Source: Tissierellaceae bacterium (GTDB lineage Bacteria > Bacillota > Clostridia > Tissierellales > Tissierellaceae). Taken from it: 5,930 bases of DNA. Shown here in pieces: positions 1-5,930 of this stretch. The stretch is taken from the NCBI GenBank assembly GCA_029264075.1, contig JARICQ010000051.1:1-5930 (forward strand), read 5' to 3'. Each line of letters starts with the position of its first letter. Positions within the stretch are counted from its first letter, which is position 1. Under the pieces are notes generated by a model. The model had not been told where the DNA came from and searched no databases. It was given only the letters and a program-made list of their open reading frames with translations. The position numbers and the translations under genes were made by a program.

Positions 1-2376
1 AAGGACATCAGAGAAAAGTATCAAAACAAATACAAGTATATAATGATAGATGAATTTCAAGATACAAACAAGCTTCAAAAGCAAATATTCTACAAAATAG
101 CAAGTCGAGATGATGACCTTGATAGAGACAATCTCTTTGTAGTAGGAGACCCCAAACAATCCATCTATGGATTTAGGGGGGCAGACTTAGATGTCTTCGA
201 TGATGTAGTAGACGATATAGAATCTAGAAATCAAAATGGACTGATTACTTTAAATAAAAACTATAGAACAGTAGATACTGTGATTGCTTTTGTAAACAAT
301 ATATTTGGAGATCTTATGAAAGATAGTTACTCTCCCCTTAGTGCCCATAAGATTTCAGAAGATGAAATAGATATTGAAGTAATTTCAAATGAGGGTTTAA
401 GCTGTCCAGAAGGTATAAGCGAGAGCGAATACCATAGACACTTTGAAGCAGAGCAAATAGCAAAGAGGATATCAGTCTTGGTAGAGAAGGGCAGCTACAA
501 ATACAAGGACTTTGCAATGCTATTTAGAGCAACTACTAGAAATCACATCTATGAAAAGGCTCTAAATAAATTTGGCATACCCTATTACAATATAGGAAGC
601 AAGGGTTTTTTCAAACAGCAGGAGATCTTAGATATAATAAACGCCTTAAAATCAATAAACAATATAGAAGATAGGATCCCTACTCTAGGATTTTTAAGAT
701 CTAATTTTATAGGTCTAGATGATAATATCATATATTATATATTTAATTTTTTAAATAAAGAAGACAAGAGAATATTTGACTCTATAGAAAAACTATTGGG
801 CTGGGAAGGTCTCTCCTTAGATCAAAGGGATAAATTGGAGTCTGCCTTAGAAATATACCTAGAAATTGAAAAGTATAGGGATGTATACGGAATAGTTGAT
901 ATCTTACAAGACCTATTTGACAGATCCCTCTATATAAATACCACTCTTTTAAAGAAAAATGGAAGGCAAAAATTTGCAAATATATATAAATTCCTAGACT
1001 TAGCAAGAGAATATGAAAAGAAACACATTGGTAATCTAATAGATTTTTTAAACTATATAGAGGAAATAAGAGAAAACGATGAAAGTCTTGGAGAAATTGA
1101 AAGTGAAAATACAGATGCAGTAAAGATCCTTACCATTCACAAATCCAAGGGTTTGGAATTTCCTGTTGTAGTTATCCCTGAGATGGCAAGTAGGTCTCCA
1201 AACTTTTCGAAGAAATTCTTGCTTGACGAAGATATAGGAATATCTCTAGGCTTTGGGAAATCCAATCCTATCTATAATAGAATAAGGGCTATAAAAGTAG
1301 AAAAAGAAAAAGAAGAAACTAAAAGGGTGCTCTATGTTGCAATGACAAGAGCAAAGAAAATGCTAATACTTGGCAATCAAGGAAAGAAATCTGGATTTAA
1401 AAAGATGATTGAGGACCTATTAGCTGGTCAGGAATACCGACTTATAGATGAAATAGATCTAGAAGGCAGGGAAGGATCTGATGTGAATCTCATATCTAAA
1501 GAACTTGCAAATGCTAGCTTTGAAAACAAAAATAAAGACTATAGAGAGGCTGAGAAGATAAGAAGTGAATACCTTCCAAGTCTCTATAAAATAGATTCAT
1601 ACGATAAGGAATTTGGGAATAGGATTAGTATCAGCAAATATATAGTATTTAAAGAATGCAAGAGAAAGTATTTTTTGGAAGAACATTTAAAAATAAAGAA
1701 TTTAGAAAATCCAAGTGATACAGAAATCCAAATAGAAAAACCTGAATCTCTAGAAGAGGAGAGAGAATCTCTACTTAGTCCTATAGAAAAAGGTCTGATA
1801 GTTCATGAGTTTTGCGAAAATTATAGATTAGGCATGGATAAAAAAGAATTGCTTGAAAGGATAGTCCACAAAAATGGTCTTGATTATAGTGAAGAAATAT
1901 ACTCTCTATTGGAAGTGAATATAAATAATTACCTAAAGCACTACTCTGAAGACTATGATCATATATATTTTGAAAAGCCATTTTTTCTTCAACTGGATGG
2001 TGCCTATATAAGTGGATATATAGATAAATTAACCATTTCCAATGGAAAAATTAGCATAGAGGATTTTAAAACAAATAAGCTCTACAGGATAAATGATCTA
2101 ATAGACAAATATACTCCTCAGATCCAACTATATTCATATATTTCAAAAAAGATACTAGCCCTTCCCATTGAATCTGCCAGTATTCTATTTTTAGAAAACG
2201 GTGAGAAAGTTGATATTCCAGCAGATGATGCTTGTCTTAAAGAAAACATAGATGAGATTCAAGGATTCATAGACTTTACAAGGGCCAATAGTAAAATGGA
2301 GAGTTATGAGAAAACTTCAAACTGTAGGGAATACTGTAAATATAAGAATATATGTGATTTAAAGGAGGAGAGCTGA
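1..2376 (+). CDS. addA: AddA/RexA-like helicase-nuclease subunit, 5'-truncated
   Basis: The frame is open from base 1, so the N-terminus, including Walker A, lies upstream; 791 residues remain (numbered here from base 1). UvrD/RecB superfamily 1 helicase motifs appear in order: Walker B DEFQDT (17-22), motif III GDPKQSIYGFRG (about 49-60), NYRT, motif V with TIHKSKGLEF (around H380), and motif VI with VAMTRAKK (arginine finger R450). A PD-(D/E)XK nuclease domain follows from about residue 540: H602, D675 in GYIDK, D688 and K690 in EDFKT, and Q707/Y711 in QIQLY. AddA with AddB resects double-strand breaks for RecA loading in Firmicutes, and the length after Walker B fits AddA (about 1,200 residues in total). 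Unusually, C553 plus C775, C779 and C785 frame the nuclease like the iron-sulfur staple of AddB and Cas4. A partner addB just upstream is expected but not visible. A different RecB-like helicase-nuclease is the main alternative. Confidence 0.88.
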   Translation, partial: KDIREKYQNKYKYIMIDEFQDTNKLQKQIFYKIASRDDDLDRDNLFVVGDPKQSIYGFRGADLDVFDDVVDDIESRNQNGLITLNKNYRTVDTVIAFVNNIFGDLMKDSYSPLSAHKISEDEIDIEVISNEGLSCPEGISESEYHRHFEAEQIAKRISVLVEKGSYKYKDFAMLFRATTRNHIYEKALNKFGIPYYNIGSKGFFKQQEILDIINALKSINNIEDRIPTLGFLRSNFIGLDDNIIYYIFNFLNKEDKRIFDSIEKLLGWEGLSLDQRDKLESALEIYLEIEKYRDVYGIVDILQDLFDRSLYINTTLLKKNGRQKFANIYKFLDLAREYEKKHIGNLIDFLNYIEEIRENDESLGEIESENTDAVKILTIHKSKGLEFPVVVIPEMASRSPNFSKKFLLDEDIGISLGFGKSNPIYNRIRAIKVEKEKEETKRVLYVAMTRAKKMLILGNQGKKSGFKKMIEDLLAGQEYRLIDEIDLEGREGSDVNLISKELANASFENKNKDYREAEKIRSEYLPSLYKIDSYDKEFGNRISISKYIVFKECKRKYFLEEHLKIKNLENPSDTEIQIEKPESLEEERESLLSPIEKGLIVHEFCENYRLGMDKKELLERIVHKNGLDYSEEIYSLLEVNINNYLKHYSEDYDHIYFEKPFFLQLDGAYISGYIDKLTISNGKISIEDFKTNKLYRINDLIDKYTPQIQLYSYISKKILALPIESASILFLENGEKVDIPADDACLKENIDEIQGFIDFTRANSKMESYEKTSNCREYCKYKNICDLKEES
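2361..2368 (+). promoter_or_regulatory. Shine-Dalgarno site of the hydrolase gene
   Basis: AAAGGAGG ends 7 bases before the ATG at 2376. It lies inside the last codons of the helicase gene, where it encodes part of the tail Leu-Lys-Glu-Glu-Ser. A near-perfect site at this distance supports the overlapping ATG as the real start and implies efficient independent or coupled translation. Confidence 0.85.
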
Positions 2377-3194
2377 TGGGAGAATATTTAAAGGCTAAAT
2401 CTGGAAATAGAATATACTACAAATCAGATAAGCTTGAAAGTCCAAAAGCCACAGTTCTCATCAATCATGGATTTGCTGAGCATCTAGGAAGATACGACTA
2501 TCTAGCTAAAGAATTAAATCAAAGTGGATACAATGTCTATCGATATGATCTGAGAGGCCATGGTAGAAGTGGGAAAAGAAAGGGTCATATAGAGAGCTAC
2601 AAGGACTTTGTAGATGATTGTAGGGAAATGGTAGATCTGATACAAGCCAATGGAGAAGAAGAGATCTTTATGCTAGGCCATAGCATGGGCGGCTTAGTTA
2701 CATTTTTATATGGAATTGAATATAAGGATACACTTAAGGGGCAAATCCTATCGGGAGCTGCAGTAGGAAAACTTCCAAGTGTTAGGGGTATAAGGCCTAT
2801 TCTTCTAAAAATTATAAATGTGTTTTTCTCAAATAGGATGATGGAAAATCCAGTAACTGATGATATATGCTCAGATCCACAGGTGGTTGAGGCCTATAGG
2901 GAGGATCCCTTGGTCCTTAAAGAGGCTACAGTTAATTTTTATGTGGAATTTCTCTTAAATGCTGCAAACTATGCCTTGGATCACTTAAAAGAATACAGCT
3001 ACCCCTGTCTAATCCTTCAGGGTGAAAAAGATAAAATTGTTCCAAAGGAAATCGCAAAAAAATTGCATAGTGAAATCTCATCTAAAGATAAAAAGATAAA
3101 AATCTATGAAGATCTCTTTCATGAAATATTAAATGAAAAATCAAAAGATCTTATAATATCTGATATAGTAGACTGGCTAGACAGTAGGATTTAG
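2376..3194 (+). CDS. alpha/beta hydrolase, monoacylglycerol lipase/lysophospholipase-like
   Basis: This is a complete 272-residue protein with the alpha/beta hydrolase fold of the Hydrolase_4 (serine aminopeptidase S33-like) family, which includes monoglyceride lipases, PldB-type lysophospholipases and Bacillus YtpA. The visible parts are the oxyanion-loop motif NHGFAEHLGRY (30-40), YDLRGHGRS (57-65), the nucleophile elbow GHSMGG with Ser103, a lid region at about 126-205, GEKDKIVP with the acid Asp219, and LFHE with His249. The catalytic triad is therefore intact. There is no signal peptide or membrane segment, so it probably acts in the cytoplasm or at the inner membrane face on monoacylglycerols, lysophospholipids or similar esters. 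The exact substrate cannot be read from sequence. The start overlaps the upstream stop as TGATG, which implies cotranscription and translational coupling. The stop overlaps that of the convergent transporter gene. Confidence 0.9.
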   Translation: MGEYLKAKSGNRIYYKSDKLESPKATVLINHGFAEHLGRYDYLAKELNQSGYNVYRYDLRGHGRSGKRKGHIESYKDFVDDCREMVDLIQANGEEEIFMLGHSMGGLVTFLYGIEYKDTLKGQILSGAAVGKLPSVRGIRPILLKIINVFFSNRMMENPVTDDICSDPQVVEAYREDPLVLKEATVNFYVEFLLNAANYALDHLKEYSYPCLILQGEKDKIVPKEIAKKLHSEISSKDKKIKIYEDLFHEILNEKSKDLIISDIVDWLDSRI

Positions 3195-3219
3195 AAGGAC
3201 TCTTCCCTTACATCTAGCC
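3175..3219. repeat. inverted repeat across the convergent gene junction
   Basis: GGCTAGA (3175-3181) and its exact reverse complement TCTAGCC (3213-3219) flank the overlapping stop codons. The 31-base loop can form a smaller GAAG/CTTC stem (3194-3197 with 3202-3205). The arms fall in the last codons of the two genes, Trp-Leu-Asp on the plus strand and Arg-Leu-Asp on the minus strand. No T-run follows on either side, so a standard intrinsic terminator is not supported. The match could also come from chance similarity of the two C-terminal Leu-Asp codons. Confidence 0.35.
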
Positions 3220-4342
3220 TAAGGACAATAAAAAGTGCTATTAGGGTTGACAGGCTAGCGATGCTTATAAGAAGTTGAAATCCACCTCTTTTGTAGAGTA
3301 TAGGTGCAAGTAGGCTATAAAAAGTTATGGTGATTGCGTTCATGGTATAGATAAGGCTCATGAAAGTCCCTCTTTTTTCAGGGATGAGCTCGGACCCAAA
3401 TGCTTGATAGGAGGTCCATCCACCATCTAGGCCAAATGTAAATAGCGTGGATAGGAGAACAATGAGTATAGTTGACCTTAGATAGGGCAGGGGTAAGAGT
3501 GCCAATAGAACTATCACAAATAACAATTTGGACAATTTTAGCTTGCCAAGCCTATCAGAAAAGCTAGCTGCAAAGATTGAGCCTAGAATTGTTCCTATAC
3601 CGATTATTGTATATATGAGCCCTACATTTACTTGATCTATACTGAATTCATTGGTCAAGTAAATTCCCAAATAGTTAAGAAAAAGTGTAGGTGCTGTAAG
3701 GATCAAAAATACAGATATAAGCATCTTTTTTGCATTTGAGTCTTTAAGTATAGACAAAAATTCACTCTTATTTAAGATAATATCTGGATAAAACTTAGTT
3801 TCAGGCAATTTTTTTAGTCCTATTATGCAAATAAAGGCAATAATAGCCATGGGAATATAGATGACACCCAAATGATTAAAAGTGCTGATCAAATATGTAG
3901 CTATTACAGGACTAATCAAAATCGATAGGCTAAAGGAAATCCTCAAGATACCAGAAGCCTTGCCCCGGTCTTTATAGGGGATAAATTCTGAAAGATACGA
4001 TAGATTTGCAGCACTTATTGAAAAATATGCAAATCCTATGAAAATCCTAGCAAAGCCAAATATAAGTGCAGATTTAGATATTGCACCTATTATAGAACCA
4101 AGGCTAAAGAAGATTAGGGATAAAGATAGGCTTCTTTTTTTCCCGAATTTATCTGCGAATACACCTAGATAGGGAACAAAGAAACCAACAGCAGAGTATC
4201 CAAGGTTTAATAGCATTACCATTCCTTGATCTATTGAAAAATATGTGGCTAAAAATGGGGCCAAGGGTCCTATTATAGCCATTTCAGTTGCGACTATATA
4301 CTGTATCAAAAAACAAACTAAAAACATAAAGGGTCTATTCAT
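3191..4342 (-). CDS. major facilitator superfamily transporter (putative efflux permease)
   Basis: This is a complete 383-residue membrane protein with about 12 hydrophobic helices (roughly 5-31, 41-62, 71-91, 94-117, 130-152, 158-176, 207-228, 239-261, 273-289, 291-311, 326-349 and 355-375). The size and the central hydrophilic loop (177-206) fit a standard MFS carrier. Motif A is seen after helix 2 as GVFADKFGKKR (60-70), with a weaker copy SDRLGK (262-267) in the second half. R99 and G103 in helix 4 resemble motif B. The loop motifs SEFIPYKDRGK (118-128) and SELIPEKRG (317-325) repeat between the halves, as expected from the family's ancestral duplication. E20 is an acidic residue within helix 1. 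The family runs proton-coupled transport; drug or metabolite export (DHA1/AraJ-like) is the likeliest role, and the substrate is unknown. The ATG at 4342 is chosen because GGAGGT sits 4 bases upstream. An in-frame TTG at 4354 overlaps that ribosome site and is unlikely. It is divergent from the ABC exporter and convergent with the hydrolase. Confidence 0.9.
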   Translation of the reverse strand: MNRPFMFLVCFLIQYIVATEMAIIGPLAPFLATYFSIDQGMVMLLNLGYSAVGFFVPYLGVFADKFGKKRSLSLSLIFFSLGSIIGAISKSALIFGFARIFIGFAYFSISAANLSYLSEFIPYKDRGKASGILRISFSLSILISPVIATYLISTFNHLGVIYIPMAIIAFICIIGLKKLPETKFYPDIILNKSEFLSILKDSNAKKMLISVFLILTAPTLFLNYLGIYLTNEFSIDQVNVGLIYTIIGIGTILGSIFAASFSDRLGKLKLSKLLFVIVLLALLPLPYLRSTILIVLLSTLFTFGLDGGWTSYQAFGSELIPEKRGTFMSLIYTMNAITITFYSLLAPILYKRGGFQLLISIASLSTLIALFIVLRLDVREESF

Positions 4343-4346
4343 ATTG

Positions 4347-4352
4347 ACCTCC
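4347..4352 (-). promoter_or_regulatory. Shine-Dalgarno site of the MFS gene
   Basis: Read on the minus strand this is GGAGGT, with 4 bases (CAAT) before the ATG whose first base is 4342. It decides the start: the longer frame from the TTG at 4354-4352 would begin at the edge of this site and have no ribosome site of its own. Confidence 0.85.
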
Positions 4353-4380
4353 AAATAATAGATTTCTTTTAAGTCACTAT

Positions 4381-4409
4381 ATCATATATTATATTTGAAA
4401 AAAAATCAA
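4381..4409 (-). promoter_or_regulatory. predicted sigma-A promoter of the MFS gene
   Basis: On the minus strand, TTGATT (4409-4404) is separated by exactly 17 bases from TATGAT (4386-4381). Transcription would start near 4374, leaving a leader of about 30 bases before the ATG. A second -10-like TATAAT (4393-4388) has no good -35 at the right distance. The region is very AT-rich, so chance matches are possible. Its -35 lies only a few bases from the -35 of the rightward promoter. Confidence 0.6.
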
Positions 4410-4410
4410 A
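4394..4410. repeat. dyad TTTGA-A7-TCAAA over both -35 boxes
   Basis: TTTGA (4394-4398) and TCAAA (4406-4410) are perfect inverted arms around seven A residues. The left arm carries most of the rightward -35 (4395-4400) and the right arm most of the leftward -35 (4404-4409). The symmetry may simply reflect two back-to-back -35 hexamers. The A-tract could also bend the DNA or serve as an activator or repressor site. Confidence 0.5.
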
Positions 4411-4423
4411 AATATTGTATAAT
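4395..4423 (+). promoter_or_regulatory. predicted sigma-A promoter of the ABC exporter gene
   Basis: TTGAAA (4395-4400) and a consensus TATAAT (4418-4423) are separated by 17 bases, the optimal spacing. The start of transcription is expected near 4430, giving a leader of about 28 bases. AATATT copies at 4411-4416 and 4421-4426 flank the -10. The predicted start falls inside the palindrome at 4425-4437, so a protein bound there would block initiation. Confidence 0.8.
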
Positions 4424-4424
4424 A

Positions 4425-4437
4425 TTCGTGACACGAA
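4425..4437. promoter_or_regulatory. 13-bp palindrome, candidate repressor operator
   Basis: TTCGTG and CACGAA form perfect 6-bp arms around a single A. The CGTG/CACG core is GC-richer than the AT-rich gap around it. It begins one base after the rightward -10 and covers the predicted transcription start, the classic place for a repressor site. As RNA it would form only a 5-bp stem with a 3-base loop at the extreme 5' end, so a DNA site is more likely. Dyads of this size fit dimeric regulators such as MarR or TetR types, but no regulator is encoded in the window and I do not recognise the exact motif. Confidence 0.6.
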
Positions 4438-4443
4438 ATATAT

Positions 4444-4449
4444 AAGGAG
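4444..4449 (+). promoter_or_regulatory. Shine-Dalgarno site of the ABC exporter gene
   Basis: AAGGAG ends 8 bases before TTG at 4458, the spacing expected for initiation there. An ATG directly abuts the site at 4450, but it is too close to use it and opens only a four-codon frame (Met-Ile-Ala-Trp) that ends at 4464. Confidence 0.8.
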
Positions 4450-4457
4450 ATGATTGC

Positions 4458-5930
4458 TTGGTAAAAAGATTTATTTCATACTACAAACCGCATAAAAAGT
4501 TATTTTTCATAGATATGTTCTTTGCATTTTTAATATCTATAGCAGATCTTATATTCCCACTATTTACTAGAAGGATGATCAATGAAATTATACCAGAGGG
4601 AAGAATGGACCTGCTCTTAACATGGACTATTATAATGCTAGTATTGTTCCTAATAAGGTATGTTAGTTTTTATATAGTATCTTATTGGGGGCATTTGCTT
4701 GGAGTTAGGATAGAATACGATATGAGAAAAGATTTATTTACTCACCTTCAAACTCTACCATTTAGCTACTATGATGACAATAAAACAGGTCATATAATGT
4801 CTAGGATGGTAAATGACTTGAGAGATATCACAGAGCTTGCCCATCATGGGCCAGAAGATTTGTTTATTTCCATTGTGATGCTTGTAGGGTCTTTTGCAAT
4901 ACTACTGACCATAGAGTGGAGACTTACCCTCATTATATTTGCATTTATTCCCCTTATGGTTATATTTGTAATCTCAAAGAGGAAAAAAATGTCAGAATCT
5001 TTTAAAGAGGTAAGGGTGAAGATTGCTGATGTTAACTCTCAGCTTGAAAACAGTATTTCAGGAGTAAGGGTAGCCAAGAGTTTTACAAATGAGGAATATG
5101 AAATAGAAAAGTTTAATGAAGGCAACTATGCCTTTAGCACTGCCAGAAAAGATGCCTATAAAGTAATGGCAGAATTTGCATCAGGAATGGGAATTTTGTC
5201 AAATATTTTAAATCTAATGGTAATAAGCATAGGAGGTTACTTTGTATATAGCGAAGTAATCAACTTGGGTGATTTATTTAGTTTTACCCTGTATGTGAAC
5301 TTCTTTATGCAGCCAATTAGAAGGCTGACAAATTTTGCCCAACAATTCCAAGACGGAATGACAGGCTTCCAAAGATTTACTGAAATAATGGATATCAAAA
5401 GCGATATAGAAGACAAAGAAGATGCAGTTGATATAAAAGATGTAAGAGGCAAGATAGAGTTTAAGGATGTATCATTTAGTTACAACAATGAAGAGGGAAC
5501 AGTTTTGACAGATTTAAATATGACTATTGAACCTGGAAAGACCGTTGCCCTAGTTGGACCATCGGGTGCTGGAAAAACTACTCTTTGTCATTTGATTCCT
5601 AGGTTTTATGAAATTGAAGAGGGAGCTATCCTCTTAGATGGGATAGACATTAGGGATATAAAGATAGAGAGTCTGAGAAAGAATATAGGCCTTGTCCAGC
5701 AGGATGTATTTTTATTTACTGGCACAATTAGAGAAAACATACTCTATGGAAATCCAGAGGCAAGCAATGAAGAAGTAATTGAAGCTGCTAAAAATGCCAG
5801 CATACATGACTTCATCATGACTTTGCCAAATGAATATGAGACATATATAGGGGAGAAGGGAATAAGACTTTCTGGAGGACAAAAGCAAAGAATTTCAATA
5901 TCTAGACTTTTTCTAAAGAATCCACCTATC
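4458..5930 (+). CDS. type IV ABC exporter, fused membrane and ATPase domains, 3'-truncated
   Basis: The window keeps 491 residues of a protein that in this family is usually about 570-600 long. The N-terminal ABC membrane domain has six helices (roughly 16-37, 52-76, 134-152, 156-173, 243-264 and 271-288). The intracellular coupling region includes PFSYYDDNKTGHIMSRM (101-117). In the ATPase domain, A-loop Tyr342, Walker A GPSGAGKTT (367-375), Q-loop Gln415, the X-loop GEKG (465-468) and signature LSGGQKQR (471-478) are visible. Walker B, the D-loop and the H-loop lie past the window end, so catalytic competence cannot be fully judged. It is an ATP-driven exporter acting as a homo- or heterodimer in the cell membrane; lipids, drugs or peptides are possible substrates and none can be chosen. 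TTG at 4458 is the start: an in-frame TAA lies at 4443, there is no ATG between, the ribosome site is well spaced, and the family-like opening MVKRFISYYKPHKK is kept. The next in-frame ATG would cut into helix 1. Confidence 0.92.
   Translation, partial: MVKRFISYYKPHKKLFFIDMFFAFLISIADLIFPLFTRRMINEIIPEGRMDLLLTWTIIMLVLFLIRYVSFYIVSYWGHLLGVRIEYDMRKDLFTHLQTLPFSYYDDNKTGHIMSRMVNDLRDITELAHHGPEDLFISIVMLVGSFAILLTIEWRLTLIIFAFIPLMVIFVISKRKKMSESFKEVRVKIADVNSQLENSISGVRVAKSFTNEEYEIEKFNEGNYAFSTARKDAYKVMAEFASGMGILSNILNLMVISIGGYFVYSEVINLGDLFSFTLYVNFFMQPIRRLTNFAQQFQDGMTGFQRFTEIMDIKSDIEDKEDAVDIKDVRGKIEFKDVSFSYNNEEGTVLTDLNMTIEPGKTVALVGPSGAGKTTLCHLIPRFYEIEEGAILLDGIDIRDIKIESLRKNIGLVQQDVFLFTGTIRENILYGNPEASNEEVIEAAKNASIHDFIMTLPNEYETYIGEKGIRLSGGQKQRISISRLFLKNPPI

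Noticed and set aside
782..1006. Minus-strand open frame of 74 codons inside the helicase gene
   Set aside because: It has no ribosome site, its composition is that of a reverse shadow, and it overlaps strongly supported helicase coding sequence.
1781..1981. Minus-strand open frame of 66 codons inside the nuclease domain
   Set aside because: It is antisense to conserved nuclease motifs, with no family resemblance or start signals.
4343..4354. Longer N-terminus (four more residues) for the MFS protein from a TTG at 4354
   Set aside because: The TTG overlaps the GGAGGT that serves the ATG at 4342, and no separate ribosome site precedes it.
4411..4426. AATATT-GTAT-AATATT symmetric repeat around the rightward -10 as a second operator
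   Set aside because: AATATT is self-complementary and common in such AT-rich DNA, and the -10 box explains most of it.
4444..4464. Four-codon upstream reading frame (Met-Ile-Ala-Trp) as a leader peptide
   Set aside because: The ATG touches the ribosome site with no spacing, and the frame shows no attenuator structure, so it is most likely incidental.
5237..5452. Minus-strand open frame of 71 codons with Ser/Ile-rich product
   Set aside because: It lies opposite the linker between the membrane and ATPase domains of the ABC exporter, and its odd composition is that of a shadow frame.
1..5930. A CRISPR, phage-defence or mobile-element reading of the region, prompted by the helicase-nuclease and its Cas4-like cysteines
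   Set aside because: No repeat array, cas genes, integrase, transposase or terminal repeats are visible, and the helicase matches the AddA domain order in a housekeeping-like setting.

Overview
The window looks like chromosomal DNA from a low-GC Gram-positive anaerobe. The base composition is AT-rich, AGA/AGG and ATA codons are heavily used, the Shine-Dalgarno sites are strong GGAGG types, and the promoter is of consensus sigma-A type. The protein families and style fit Clostridia/Tissierellia, perhaps Peptoniphilaceae (Anaerococcus, Peptoniphilus or Finegoldia relatives). That placement is an inference from general resemblance, not from a marker gene.

Layout: (1) Positions 1-2376 (+) hold the C-terminal two thirds of a UvrD-type helicase fused to a PD-(D/E)XK nuclease, the AddA/RexA subunit architecture of the double-strand-break resection enzyme. 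The Walker A end is outside the window. (2) Positions 2376-3194 (+) encode an alpha/beta hydrolase of the monoacylglycerol lipase/lysophospholipase type. It overlaps the helicase stop by one base and is probably translated from the same mRNA. (3) Positions 3191-4342 (-) encode a 12-helix major facilitator transporter that converges on the hydrolase, the two stop codons overlapping. (4) Positions 4343-4457 are a compact divergent control region with a promoter on each strand, a shared dyad over the two -35 boxes, and a perfect 13-bp palindrome just downstream of the rightward -10. (5) Positions 4458-5930 (+) encode a type IV ABC exporter (fused membrane and ATPase domains) that starts at TTG and is cut by the window end just before Walker B.

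The left half thus joins DNA repair with a lipid-type hydrolase in one transcription unit. The right half pairs two putative exporters head to head around one regulatory region, which suggests joint control by a repressor not encoded here. No gap exceeds 300 bases. I saw no RNA gene, CRISPR array, insertion sequence or phage remnant. I do not see a novel multi-gene system. The points most worth a second look are the four-cysteine (iron-sulfur-like) nuclease domain on the AddA-like protein and the architecture of the divergent exporter promoters.
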